Below are positions 48,083 through 59,372 of a stretch of DNA of 64,000 bases, one piece after another. The position numbers and the translations under genes are program-made. A model generated the notes under the pieces. It was not told where the DNA came from. It made no database searches and saw only the letters and a list, made by a program, of their open reading frames with translations. The first letter of the stretch is position 1, and every line of letters starts with the position of its first letter. Source of the stretch: Prorocentrum cordatum (lineage: Eukaryota > Sar > Dinophyceae > Prorocentrales > Prorocentraceae); the NCBI GenBank assembly GCA_963575745.1, contig CAUYUJ010015754.1, forward strand, positions 169,573-233,572. The letters run 5' to 3'.

Positions 48083-49224
48083 GAGGAGGCTGGGCACAAA
48101 TGCGAAAGAGGACCCCCCCCAAAAAAAAAAGCACTCCAGAGGTTCATGCGATGTGCGTGGCGTCATTTCGTATGCTCCCCTCCCTATCATATGATAACTC
48201 TAGCCCCTGGGTGGTGGTTCTGCGGGGGGGTCCACAATCGCGTTCAGAGCCTGAAGCAGCCGTTGCACGTCTGCGCATGCCCGATGGGAGCGGGTAGGAT
48301 TGAGCAGTCTGATAGACTGTTGCTCGCCCATCTTGTTTGAAGGTGCGCATTTTTCGGGTGTCGGGGTGGATGATTGGCCATAACATTGAGGGGTAATCGT
48401 GTAATCGAGGGTGGTCTGGATGGGCTAGGCAATGCGAGCGAACAGGTTTTGACAAACGCAGTACGTGTTTGGGAGACTTGGGTTTACCCACCTGCCTCCA
48501 TCCACCCCGACGGCGGTTCCAGATTCTTGAATCCGACGATGTGCGTTAGAAAAGGCGACTATATATACAATGTTAGGCAAACCTCAGGTTATCTGTAAGT
48601 GGCCCCCAGCTAGCCGGCGGGGGCAGCCCCCGACAGCACCCTGAAAGACCAACAACAGACTACCTAAACACCGCCCGAGGGCAATCCTCCTCCTCCCTCC
48701 TCCTCCTCCTCCCTCCCCTCCCTCCTACCCCCTTCTGCTCCTCCACGCCCTCTTCCTCCTCTTCCTCCTTCTCATTCGCCTTCTCCTGAACCGTCGGTCG
48801 GGCAGGCTACGCGTTTGTAAACAATGTTTTGGTGCTCAAGCACATTGTGAGTGGGCTTCAGGTCGACGCCAGAGTTACAGGAATTCCAGTCGTTGCTTCC
48901 TCGGTCCCAGAAGCTGGAGGCGATGGCAGCGGAGATGCCAGTTACGAGCGTGGCCGCCGAGAGCGCGGCGCGGACGGAGGACCAAGCCCCGAATCCGAAG
49001 GGAGAGGAAAGATGAGTTTGGGGTTGGGAGGGGGCACGGAAGAGGAGGAGGAGGAAGAGGGAAGGAGGTGGATGATGGTGATGATGATGATGAGGAGGAG
49101 GAGGAGGAGGAGGAGGATGAGGAGGAGGATGAGGAGGAGGAGGAGGCAGGATGTTGAGGAAGGAGGTGGAAAAATAAGAGGGGAGGGAGGCGAAGAGGAA
49201 ACGAAGATACCCTCTGGACCCCAG
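48083..49224. other. Intergenic or 5' region of the next gene
   Basis: A plus-strand frame from 48,835 (KHIVSGLQVDARVTGIPVVA) is open into purine-rich sequence and may be an exon ending near 49,015. 48,685-48,775 is TCC-rich and 49,040-49,150 is GGA/GAT-rich, as expected of introns here. Confidence 0.4.
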
Positions 49225-52200
49225 GATGCCGCAGGCGACATCAGCGCTGAAAACCTTCAGGGTACTCGAGACGCTCAGTTGAGGCTGTTCAGGAGGCACC
49301 CCGATACCTACCGCAAGCAGATCGGCATCGAGAAAAGCTTGAAGATGAAACTTGTGATCAAGCGAGACAATCCCGAGGCTGACATTGGCACGGGGTAGGA
49401 GGAGGGCGGGGGTGGCTTCGAAGGATGATCAGGTGGAGGAGCCTGAGGAGGTGTCATCCTACTCACCCCTTCCTCCACCCCCCTCCTCCCCTTTGAAGTG
49501 TTTTGGTATCCTCGTCCCCCGAAGGCTCGTGTTGGATTAAACAGGGATGAGTCCCAGCTCTGGCACGCCCTCCAAGATGCTGGCGAGGACCCTTTAACCT
49601 GGCTATACGACGAGGAGCCCTACTCAGTCACCCTTCTTATTCTCCTTGTCTTGGTCCTCCTGCTCCAGCTCCTTCTCCTTCTCCTCCTGCTCCGTTAACC
49701 TCGCGTGCCTTCCCCTTCCTTTCTCAGCCCTCCTCTTCTGCAGGATTCGGATGTCGAGATGATCACGCCTTCTCCGCAGGACCGCCCCATCGGATTTCCG
49801 TTGAGCGATGCGAAGCGCCCCAGGCTGGGTGATCGGCATGAGGGTGGATCGCCGTCGAAGGAGCGAGGGAGCACACCAGTTGTAAACGCTCGGGGTATGT
49901 GTTTCAATGCGGTTTACCCTCAAAAGCATCATTGCCCATCTGAGGAAACTCAACCCCCCAAGACATCGGTTGTAAGTTCTCCCAATGCCAATGCCGCTAC
50001 ATTATGGTGGTATGCCCTACTCCTCCCCTCGTTGGCTTCCCAAAGACGAATTTTTCCTTGGGACCCGTCATCCTCCACGTGTTTTCCTTGATTCCTCTGA
50101 TCAAATTTGTTTTTTTTCCTGAGGAGCGATCCTGGCGTGAGACCCTCTGCGAGTCGCCGAGCCAGGAGCCTCCCCAGTTGGCAGGCACGGCCGCAGGCAC
50201 TAGCGGCCTGGCAGACACCGCCGCTGGCAGCCTCAGCGGCGCGGCAGCGGTCACGCCGCGCGATGCCCCCACCAGCGGTGGCACTGCAACGCCCTCTGAC
50301 AGCGGGCAGCTTCAAGACAGCTTACCCAGGGGCCCATGCCCTGACTGGCCCCATGACGCACAGCCCAGGGACTCCTCGGGCTGGCAGCAGGCTGCTGGGG
50401 GGCCGCCGAGGCAGGCGGCGGCGGCTGCGGCGGCGGCGGAGGAGGAGGAGGCGCCCGCGGAGCAGCTGGACTCGCTTATCGCCGCGGCCGCGGTGGAGCC
50501 TGGACCAGCCACCCCCGTTCACTCACAACGCCCACCATGGGCAGAGTACGGCCCCGACAAGCAGGGTTTGATCAACGCCGTGCAAGACGAAGTGAGGATC
50601 ATCAACAACGAGGTGGCCTACGGTAATCTGAGGACTGGCGATTTGGAGCGGTCCGCCGATGACATGGAACAGAAGTTGGCGCACTTCCACAACTCGGAGT
50701 TGGTGCGGCGCCTGAGGGAGGCGAGGACGCTTGCTCCTGAAGACCAGCCTTCCAAGGCTCCCACGGAGGAGCGCGACGAGGAGGCTCAGATGTGGCATGA
50801 CCTCGAGGACGCCAACTACGCGTTCGGGACCAGCCAGGCTGCTGGAAATCCAATTTCCAGCAGATGGAAGCGCGCCATCGCGGCGGACCAGAAACTGAAG
50901 GACGAGTACAACCAACAAAAAGGGTGGACCAACAAAACAACTTTCAGACAGGAGTGGGCCAAGAAGGAACACCTGAAGTACAAGAAAACCGTCGGCTTCC
51001 ACCGCGAGCAGGAAAACATCAAGGAGGACGACAAAACAGGGAAATACCTTTCTCTGGGTGCGATCGCGCGGAAGGAGGGTGGAGGGGCTGCGGGCCTCCG
51101 CCTCGCAATGCGGTATTCCCTGAACTGCGTCATCCTAGGAGGGCGGTGGACGGAATATGACATCATGACGGAATCGATCAAATTCCTGTACGTGGTGCAC
51201 ACCCTCCGCGACACGTACCGCAATGCGTGGAGGCGCTGGGAGAGTTGGGCGTCCGAGCCTGAGGACGGGCCCCAGGTCGGTCATGCATCGGGGGCCAGCG
51301 GCGCTGCGGCAGCGGCGCAGCCTGTGCAGCCAGCAGCGGAACAGCAGCAGCAAGCACCGCCCGAGGCAGCACAGCAGGCGCAGCCTCCTGCAGCGGAGGC
51401 TGGTGGCGCGGGCGCTGCAGGCCAGGAGCAGGCGCCGCCCCAGGCCCCTGAGACAGGCGCCGCCAGCAAGGGCAAAGGCAGAGGCAAGGCAAAGGCAAAG
51501 GCAAAGGCAAAGGCCGAGCCACAGGGCGCCGCGGCGACCAGTGGCGGGCGCCGCAGGCAGCAGCAGGCGCAGCAGCAGCCAGAGGCCGACGGCGAGGCTG
51601 CCAGCTCGAGCAAGCAGGCGCAGTACGTCATCGACTTCAAGAAGGTACTGGGATCATCCTCCACCTCCTTCTCCCGATATCGGAGATATCTCTCCCTGTG
51701 GTGGAGGGAGATATCTTCCTCCATCACAGGTCAAGAACCTCTACAGTGCCGCGTACTCCCAGGCCAACAACATCATCAAGATGATCAACACTCACGCCGA
51801 CTGGGAGTGGGCGAGGGTCAAGGAGAACAGGCAGGAGCTCGACGACGCTATGACCCAGGCCATTCATATATTCTCAAACCCTTCTCATTACTATTCCCTG
51901 TCTCATTGTCCTGCTCGCCTCCCGCCCTCCCCACCTCCCTCCACCTCGCCATCTCCTCCGCGTCCTCCTCCTCCTCCTCATCATCATTATCATCTTCCTC
52001 AGTACTCCCTCATCCTCCTCCTTCTTATCCTCTTTTCCTTCCTGCCTCTGCTGCTCCTCATCTTCCTCCTCCTGTTTCTTCCGAAGGTTGAGGAGGCTTT
52101 CGACAAGGACGAGAATCGCAGCATTCTGTTCGCTGCCGAGCTCCCGCAGTTCAAGAAGGACCAGGGTGAGGCAGCCTTCCAGGTCGCACTCGAGTCTGCT

Positions 52201-52287
52201 GTCGCTGATCTCTCTGACCCCCTGGAGGCCCTTGGCAAGGCCATGAAGAGGATCACGAGGATGCACAAGGCCAGGGCAGACGAGTGA
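49225..52287 (+). CDS. Multi-exon gene, product unknown; large exon 50,124-51,644
   Basis: Exons that fit in phase: 49,499-49,626 (GLNRDESQLWHALQDAGEDP), 49,744-49,878 (DSDVEMITPSPQDRP), 50,124-51,644 (507 codons), 51,730-51,858 (43 codons) and 52,087-52,287 (66 codons plus TGA). An earlier exon at 49,225-49,394 (RLFRRHPDTYRKQIGIEKSL) is convincing but its junction to the next is out of phase, so a small exon may be missing. The large exon has an Ala/Gln-rich start, a conserved-looking domain (residues with SRWKRAIAADQKLKDEY, FRQEWAKKEHLKYKKT, GRWTEYDIMTESIKFLYV), then Ala/Gln/Pro- and Lys/Gly-rich stretches. Introns are 85 bp (GT-AG) and 228 bp (GC-AG, TCC/CTT-rich). Function not recognised; I believe related sequences occur in other dinoflagellates. 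Confidence 0.65.
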
Positions 52288-53878
52288 TCTAAGCCCAATC
52301 TAGTTTTACGCGCATGCAAGCTGGGTGTAGCGGCCAAGGGGCGGGGAGTGAGAGGGATGGCAAGTGAGAGGGTTGAAACACTCGAGCGACCGAGGGATTG
52401 GCGGCGCGCTCGAGGAGTAGAGGTTGAAAGACAAGAGTTTGATGGGATGGGGAGGCGAAGTGAGGAGGATGGGCGAGAATCGGAGGCGGGGAAGTGAGTC
52501 GGTGGAGGTGGGCAGGGACGTTCGGGGGCGGGCGGGGAGGCCGAGGGCTGCGGTGTGGACGGGGGCGGACTGGAGACAAGGGCGGACGGTGCAGGCAGCT
52601 CCCCAACTTATGATTTTCGGGCGGTTTCCTGATTTGCGGGTGCCAGTTCCTCGATCCAGGGCCCAGCCGAAGGCCGCCTAAAAGCCGCCTAAAAGCCGCC
52701 TAAAAGCCGCCTAAACTTTCACGATCCCCTGTGTTTTTACATACAAAACGCACCGCCTAAAAGCCGCCTAAAAGCCGCCTAAAAGCCGCCTAAAAGTCGC
52801 CTAAATTACACGGGGGCCGGAATCGCGCCCCAACCGGAAAATCGACGCATCTGACGGGCAGATCCAGCTTGATGCACCTCTGCGCGCTCTGGCCAGTACG
52901 TTTTTCAGGTCTCGGCTGTTACGAGCGAGGCTTCTCTTGATAGTTTTGCCGTCTGCCTCACTCGCTCTCCTCTGATCGTACTCTCTTCTATGCCTGCTCG
53001 GTCTGCGCGTCTGCTAGCTTCTAGTTCCCGTCAGCTTCCTCTCCAGCTCAATCCCCCTCCCCAGATCCCTCTCAACTGTTCCGCTCGGCATGCTGGTCGT
53101 GCTCTCCTGGTCTCTCATGCACCTACTCCAGCAACCTTGGGTTACATGAGCTGGCACATGCGCAGAGAGTTTTGTTTCTAGTGGCACGCTCGATTGCGAC
53201 CTTCGCCCATGTACGCATGGCGCGCTTGAGGAGGAGGGGAGGGAGAGGGCAGGGAGAGGGGAAGGATAGGGGGAGGTGGGAGGGATGATGAGAAATCATG
53301 CTGGGAGGTTTCACGTGCACGTGAGAGCAGTTCGGGGCATCGCTGCGACGGGCATGTGTCCCAACGTTTGAATACATGCCCGAATGGGCTGCAGCGAGTA
53401 ATACGTTCGGGGATGAATTAGTGAATGAATGCTCTCTTAGCCCAGCCTACATAGTTTCAAATCCCTCTCAGCGTGCCGAACACCTCCAATACTTAGAGGG
53501 CCCCTTGAGCGTACCACCGCTGGCTAAACAGCTCTGCTTCAGAGACAACCAAGGGATGCATCGCTTGAGTCTTCTGGCAGGAGAAAGCATGCTAGGTGAC
53601 ATGTTAGGTTGTGCATTGGGGAACAGATGATTGAGATTGAGAATGGTGCGAGTAGAGTGGATGAGTAGAAAAACCTGGAGTGCTGACAAGATGGAATAAT
53701 GAAACATATGAGAGTCGCAGAAGGTGTCTTACGCATGCTTTCGCATCCGTATAGTGTGCAGCATGGGCGTCAATCCTTGGGCAAACAATGTAGTTCGGCT
53801 TGCCAGCGGTGACGCTTTTTAAGGGGGTGCCGCCGTTTAGTGCTGCGCTTCTGAAGCCGCTTGCTGTCAAGTGCCAAG
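52288..53878. other. Intergenic, no gene recognised
   Basis: GA-rich at the left (52,350-52,560) and otherwise balanced in composition. A few ORFs below 85 codons. Contains the 11-bp arrays listed separately. Confidence 0.5.
52673..52805. repeat. Two blocks of an 11-bp tandem repeat, CCGCCTAAAAG
   Basis: Four units at 52,673-52,715 and five at 52,751-52,805, separated by 36 bases with CACGATCCCCTGTG. Confidence 0.95.
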
Positions 53879-56568
53879 ATGGGCAAAGGGAGCAGGGGGA
53901 AAGGCAAACACAAACCTCAACGCCACACGCCTTTTCGTAGGGGCCATGGCGCATCAGAGCGGCTGGCGGCATCCACCTTGTTTGAGCTACTCCTCGGCAT
54001 CTACGGCAGCAGGAAGGTTTTGTCAGCACGTGATTTTTGTGTAATATGCCATTATCTTCGGGAATGCAAGGCGCCAGGGGACCAATGGGCTCAACATGCA
54101 AAACCACCTGGGGATTACAGCGGGAGCTACAAGAAGTTCCTAGACAAGCGTTTGCCTTATGGGGGCCCATACTACGTTGCCACAATACCTGCCCATGTTC
54201 GGGGACAGCCACAGGAAAAGAACAGAGAAGTTCCTTTCAGAGCTGTGTACAATATCATCTCTGAAGAAGTTCGGGAATCTAGTTACATTGAGGATTTGTT
54301 GGAGGGGGATGGGCTGGACGATCCCAATTGCGTGATGTCATTGCCATCATACCAACAGAACCCCATGGTCGCTCAGGCGCTCAGTGAGACAGGAAGATAT
54401 CCTTTGCCCGTCGCTCTGTACGCGGACGGAGTTCGCTACGCGCCCCTCTCAGCAGGTAGGGTCGATTACAATGATTTCTCATCTCCGCCGATTACTTCGG
54501 GGGGCGGGGAAAGCCTGGGTGGAAACTCAAACGTTCGCGTGGGACGCCGTGTAACTCCTAGCAACGGGCCGCTATGTTGCTAATGTTAACGGGGTGTTTT
54601 GGGGGGTGCAGTCTTCCAGCTACGATCGGCCAGAACTCACGCGCTGCAAACCCAGTCATGCTGGGAGCGGACAGCCTGTTGGGCGTCAGCATCATCAATC
54701 TGCTCACGAAGAAAAGGCACCTCATGGGTTTTGTTCGCACGCTGGACATGTGCCAGTGCGGCTGTGGTGGATACGATTCTATTCACGCGTTGTTTTTAGT
54801 TGCAGCTTTTCAGTTGGAAGCGCTTGTGCAGGGGAGGGTTCCTAATGTGAGGCACGATGGGAAGCCCTGGCCCTTAAGCGATCAGCCTCATGTAATGCCT
54901 GGGTCCGATCTTGGTGGATTTCGATCTGTTGTTCTCTGGTTGAAGGGCGATTGGGCCGAATTCCAAAAGTCTTTCGGGCTCTCTTCCTGGAGCAAGTTGT
55001 ATAACTGCTGCCCTATCTGCCCGACTCCGAAGGACACGATGCATATCACAATGCATGGCATGGTCAATGCAGAGGGAATGCTTGAACCAGACCGTGAGGA
55101 AAGCGACTACGAACGATCATGCCAGAGATGTGAAATCCATGTGCACGTTGTTTCGGAAGATGTGAGGGCCGAGATTTTGAAGCTCTTGGTGTACCGCTTG
55201 AACCCCAAAGCAAAAAAGTCTAAGGGGCGGGTTCTCAGGGAGGGGCTCCCCGACCACCACTTGCAGCGTGGCGACAGACTAGAGCCGTCCCCATCATTGA
55301 TAAACCCAAACACGTTCGAGACGGAGCCCGTGCCATTCTGGGCCACGTTCTGGAGACAGAATAAGGACGCACGAGGAATAGTGACAGACTGGGTGTTGCA
55401 TCGGTCCCCAATTTTTTCTGCGAAGCTGGGAACATCCCCGCTCCGGCCACTCGCCCTCGATACTTTACATACAGTCTATTTCGGACCGATCTGCCAGTGG
55501 ACATCGGCATCAGTGATGAGAATATTGCATGCCAACCCGTGGGATGCCCCGCAAGACCAGGCACAACAACGCTTAGCTGCAGATATGCACGCGTGGTTCG
55601 AAGAGAAGGGAGTCCCCCACGACAGACGGATTGCAGTAATCACTTCTAAAATGCTTCCCAAGGCAATGCCCAATCCACACCCAGGGGGAACAATGAAAAT
55701 GAAGGCTGCCGAATGTTATGTGATGATGAGGTTCATGGTTGCGTTGTTGCAGAAATACCCTAATATTGTAACTCACCACGACGACCTTTTAAAGGCAGGT
55801 ATGGCCCTGCAGGTGTGGGTGGAGACGACGCGAGAGGGTCGTGTCAGACTAACTCACGATCAGTATCAGGTCCTCCTAGATTCTTGTCAACGGCACCTGA
55901 TTTTATCGGACAGGGCCAAGGTTGGAAAGTTGCCCAAGCACCACTTGTTCGGGCACCTGACTATCAGGATCGTAGTTTGGGGGAGGGAGCAGTTGTGTGA
56001 TTGTGATTGTGATATATATATATATATATATATATTGTTATTGAGGATGAGCGGGAGCAGGAGGGATACGTTTGTCGATGGGGGAAGCACGGGAAGGCGA
56101 AGCTGTGCGCGACATCAGTCCCCCTCCAGCGTCTCGTCCTCCTCCTTCGCCTACTCTCTGCCCTCCTCTTCTTCATGGTCGTCATCCCCCATGTTATTGC
56201 TCCTCTTCCTCCTCCTCCTCCTCCAGCTACCCGTCCCACCTCTTCCTCGTGATATCCCGTTTTTCGACCTCCTCCACATTCGACTGGCACCTCGTAGATT
56301 TATGCGTCCCTTCCTCTTACTTCTTTTCCTCATCATCCTCCTCCTCCGCTTGCTCCCCGCCCGCCCACCTCGCTTCAAGTTGCCCGCTCCACCTCGCGTG
56401 TGTTTGACCACCCCTGGCACGAACAAACATGTATCAAGGAGTTGGGCTATGGGGAATCCCCGAGAGTATGCGACCTTCATAGACGAAGGACTCAATCTAG
56501 CACTTCGCGTTGCCGCTCAGAATGCACATCGCTTAACTATGGAGTACACTGTGTTTTTGTGCTTTGCC
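53879..56568 (+). CDS. Transposase-like protein gene, three exons, 673 codons before a possible in-frame fusion
   Basis: Exons 53,879-54,455, 54,656-55,967 and 56,439-56,568 keep phase (1, 2, 0). Intron 1 is GT-AG (200 bp). Intron 2 (471 bp) reads AG|GA...AAG|G, so it is a GA-AG intron, and contains an AT dinucleotide run and TCC. The start is the ATG before GKGSRGKGKHK, a basic N-terminus. Motifs: PVALYADGVRYAPLSA then GVSIINLLTKKRHL; CQCGCGGYD; VLWLKGDWAEF; CCPICPTP; LDTLHTVYFG; KLPKHHLFGHL; GNPREYATFIDEGLN. The spaced D, D, DxxH and E-containing pattern with a CxxC resembles CACTA/Plavaka-type transposases, and this whole family is, as I recall, common in dinoflagellate genomes. No stops in the exons. 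Catalytic activity is unproven and no TIRs were found around it. Confidence 0.65.
56012..56035. repeat. (AT)n dinucleotide run in intron 2
   Basis: About 12 AT units just inside the 5' end of the GA-AG intron. Confidence 0.95.
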
Positions 56569-56638
56569 GTTATGGGCTTATTGGGTACTAACATATACTT
56601 GTTCGCACCATCCGACCCGTACTTTCCCTCGCAACCAG

Positions 56639-58200
56639 ATGCAGTCAGCGGGTCTTCCGCATTGGGCCGTGGCCCTCGCAAAGGAGATATGCCCGAACCC
56701 ATTGGAGAGGGACCTGAAGACATCGACAGCCGAGGCGATTCTTCAGACTGCCCAGAAGGAAGTGATGAAGTGGATGGAGGATACGACTCGGATCCCGAGG
56801 ACTCTGGATCTGATGGAGATATTTTGCGGGGAGGGGGGCACAAGCGACCGCGTGGCAGCAGCGGGGGGTCAAGCTCAGAAGATGGACAGGACTTTGGCGG
56901 TGAATTCGGGGCGGGGTGATTCGGCCCCGACGTTGGGGCGGGGCCGATGCGACTGAGTTTGCAAATCGATGGGGGCCAAGTTGGGGGATTATCCTCTCAC
57001 CTCCCCTCCGGTTTCCCTTTTCCTTCCCACTATACTGGCTCCAACGTCCTTGCCACGCCCATCCCATCACTTACCCTCGCAGTCCATCCCCGCCATATCC
57101 CTTTCCCCTCTGCCCTTCGACACATTGATCTGCACGTTCGGTCTGTGTAGTGTCGGACTAAATTCCCGCGGCCTGGCTGCCGTGATTGTTTGAGCATCCC
57201 AGGGGGACGCAGCATCCGAGTGAGGATATCTGTACTTTGGCAGGCCTACTGCATGCCGCATGGTGCGTGCTCACGCTCAAAAAGGGAGGCACGTTGATGC
57301 TTGAACCGCAATGCAGCACATGGTTAAACCTATGCCGCTACCACACGGGTCGCTCCCTACGAGACATCTTCGGAGACGAGTCGCGCATGGACGTGAAGGA
57401 AGCTAATATGTGCGCACTGGTAGTGCGCCGCGCTTAGCGCCCGAGTCGGCGGCAGCGGAGCGCAGAAGGGAAGGGATGAGAAGCAAGATGCTTAGGAGGG
57501 TGGGGAAGGGCAAGACGAGGTGGAGGACGAGGAGGGGCGCATGTAAGGAGGAAGGCGAGGGCGCAGGGAAGGTCGGCACGGTGGCGGAGGAGGAAGTAAG
57601 ATGAAAGGGGAGGACGAGAGGAAAATGTGAATGTAAGGATCATGAGGGGATGAAGGTGGAAAGGGCGAGGGAGCTCCAGCTACCATCCATGCTGCTTAGG
57701 TCCCTTATCTTCGTTCTCGTCAGTTTCATCTTCCATTATTCCCATTCGGGTTGCATCTCAGGTGCTGGCTGATGACGCTGGCGGTTTTGTTCGGCGCCCA
57801 CGTGCTGCTCGAACAGCCTGCAGCCACCATGCTCGACAAAGTTCCCTGCGTCAAGTTTGTGATTGGTACGCTTGCACTGAAGAAGGTTTCGGTGTTTCTA
57901 GGTGGGTTCGGGCAGAACTCGCTCAAGCCACTCAGTCTGTGGACGAGCCACGACGTTAAAGTGGCTGAGTCTTTTTTGAAAGTTTCACGTTCGGTTTCCA
58001 TGGCTCGCGTTCGCAAGAGTAGACGCAAAGCCGTAGTGTTGGCCCCAACTACGAACCGCAACACTTCTAAGAAGGGAAAGGGCTGGAACCGCGGCCACTG
58101 GGTGACAGGTGCCAATGACAAATTGGCGTCGTCACAGGCGTGCCCAGCTGAATTTTGCGAGGCCGTTTGCCAGCTTGTCTTATCGCAGAGCGGTCACTAG
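56639..58200 (+). CDS. Exons of an FCGEGG-motif protein (methyltransferase-like family), possibly fused to the preceding gene
   Basis: Exon 56,639-56,889 begins MQSAGLPHWAVALAKEI after CAACCAG| and carries DLMEIFCGEGGTSDRVAAAG, which looks like a SAM-binding loop. An intron 56,890-57,202 (AG|GA...CAG|G) leads to 57,203 onward: EDICTLAGLLHAAW, KKGGTLMLEPQCSTW and YHTGRSLRDIFGDE. A last exon from about 57,744 has GAHVLLEQPAATML, VFLGGFGQNSLKPLSLW and ends at TAG 58,198. The order (CG loop, GG..PQCSxW, LEQP) is one I associate with a large dinoflagellate family of unknown activity. The junction of the second and third of these exons is unresolved. The first exon is phase 0 at its start and matches the end of the transposase-like gene. 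Confidence 0.6.
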
Positions 58201-59100
58201 CAAGGGAGACACCAGACGTACGTGACAACAACTGCACCACCCCCATGAAAGAAATGGCGCCTCCCTTGCAGTAATTCGCCAACCACGTGTTTTCTCGACG
58301 CGTCGAGCGTTTCATCGTGCAGGCAACTTATCGTGCTGCGGGCAACCATTGCACGTATGCGCGAGGACATCGGAGGGGGCAGCAAAGATTGCATATCATT
58401 GGACAGCAGGGGAATCATGGGAGGGGGAGCTAGGAGATATGGAGGACATGCGAGGATTAAGGAAATCAGGGAAGGGCGAGGGGGAAGGCACACCTGAAAA
58501 CACTCATGGGTTGACCGATGTTTGCGGATGCACGGCTAAGCAAGTTTGCAAAAGTCTCACAATTTGATGGCCTGGTGAGGATTCAGCACTTGCCGACGTT
58601 GGTTGCGCATGAGGCATGATGCAGCTCGCGGGGGAACATGAAACATTCGGTCATTGTCGACGGTTGCTTCCATGAATCTTTAGGTTGAGTTCTGCAATAT
58701 GTTCGCCATGCCGCATCTTGCACGCACGTAGTCGGGAGAGCGTGCCTTGGCCTATCTATTTCTGGACGGACCGTTATTGCAGGGGGGTACCTCGACAGGG
58801 TTTGTTTGGCATATCGGGCTCTGGGCCATGCGAGCTTACACTGCAATGCTTTAGATTATCGAGAGAACTGGTGACCCTGAAGTTTGAGCGACATGATTGA
58901 ACATGTGCATTTGTTCTGGGGCGTTTGGGCCGAGCGTGGGTCGTTTGGTTTGGCTTTGCCAGCTCATTTTTGGGGCGCCTGGGCCAATCTGGCCCGACCC
59001 TGACATCGTAGCATACATTCGAATACCACCTAGGACCAACACCAACTCCACCTGCAATCAACTCAAAATCTTGAGCCCTAAGACACCACAACGAAAACGA
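58201..59100. other. Intergenic, no gene recognised
   Basis: Balanced composition, only ORFs below 100 codons, no repeats of note. Confidence 0.5.
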
Positions 59101-59372
59101 AACGGGGCCATGAAACACTCTAGGCAATCCGAAAAGACCGTGCACGAGAGCCCCGATACAGCGCACAAAGGTCACATCGAACATTATTCCTCCTCCTCCT
59201 CCTCCTCCTCCTCCTCCTCTCCATCCTGCTATCCCCATATCCCTGTCCGCGCCCCTCACCCCGCTCGTCCCCTTCCCCGTCGCCTGGGGGTCCTCTACCC
59301 TCATTCTTGCCCCCTTCCCTGCCCTGTCCCCCCCCATCTGTCCCCTTTTCTCGGTCCTCTCCTCTGTTCCAG

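Noticed and set aside
56439-56919. Continuation of the transposase-like frame to a stop at 56,919 with an acidic Ser-rich tail
   Set aside because: The same bases in another frame encode the recognisable FCGEGG block, and a 70-bp intron with a good branch site explains the change; kept only as an alternative 3' end.
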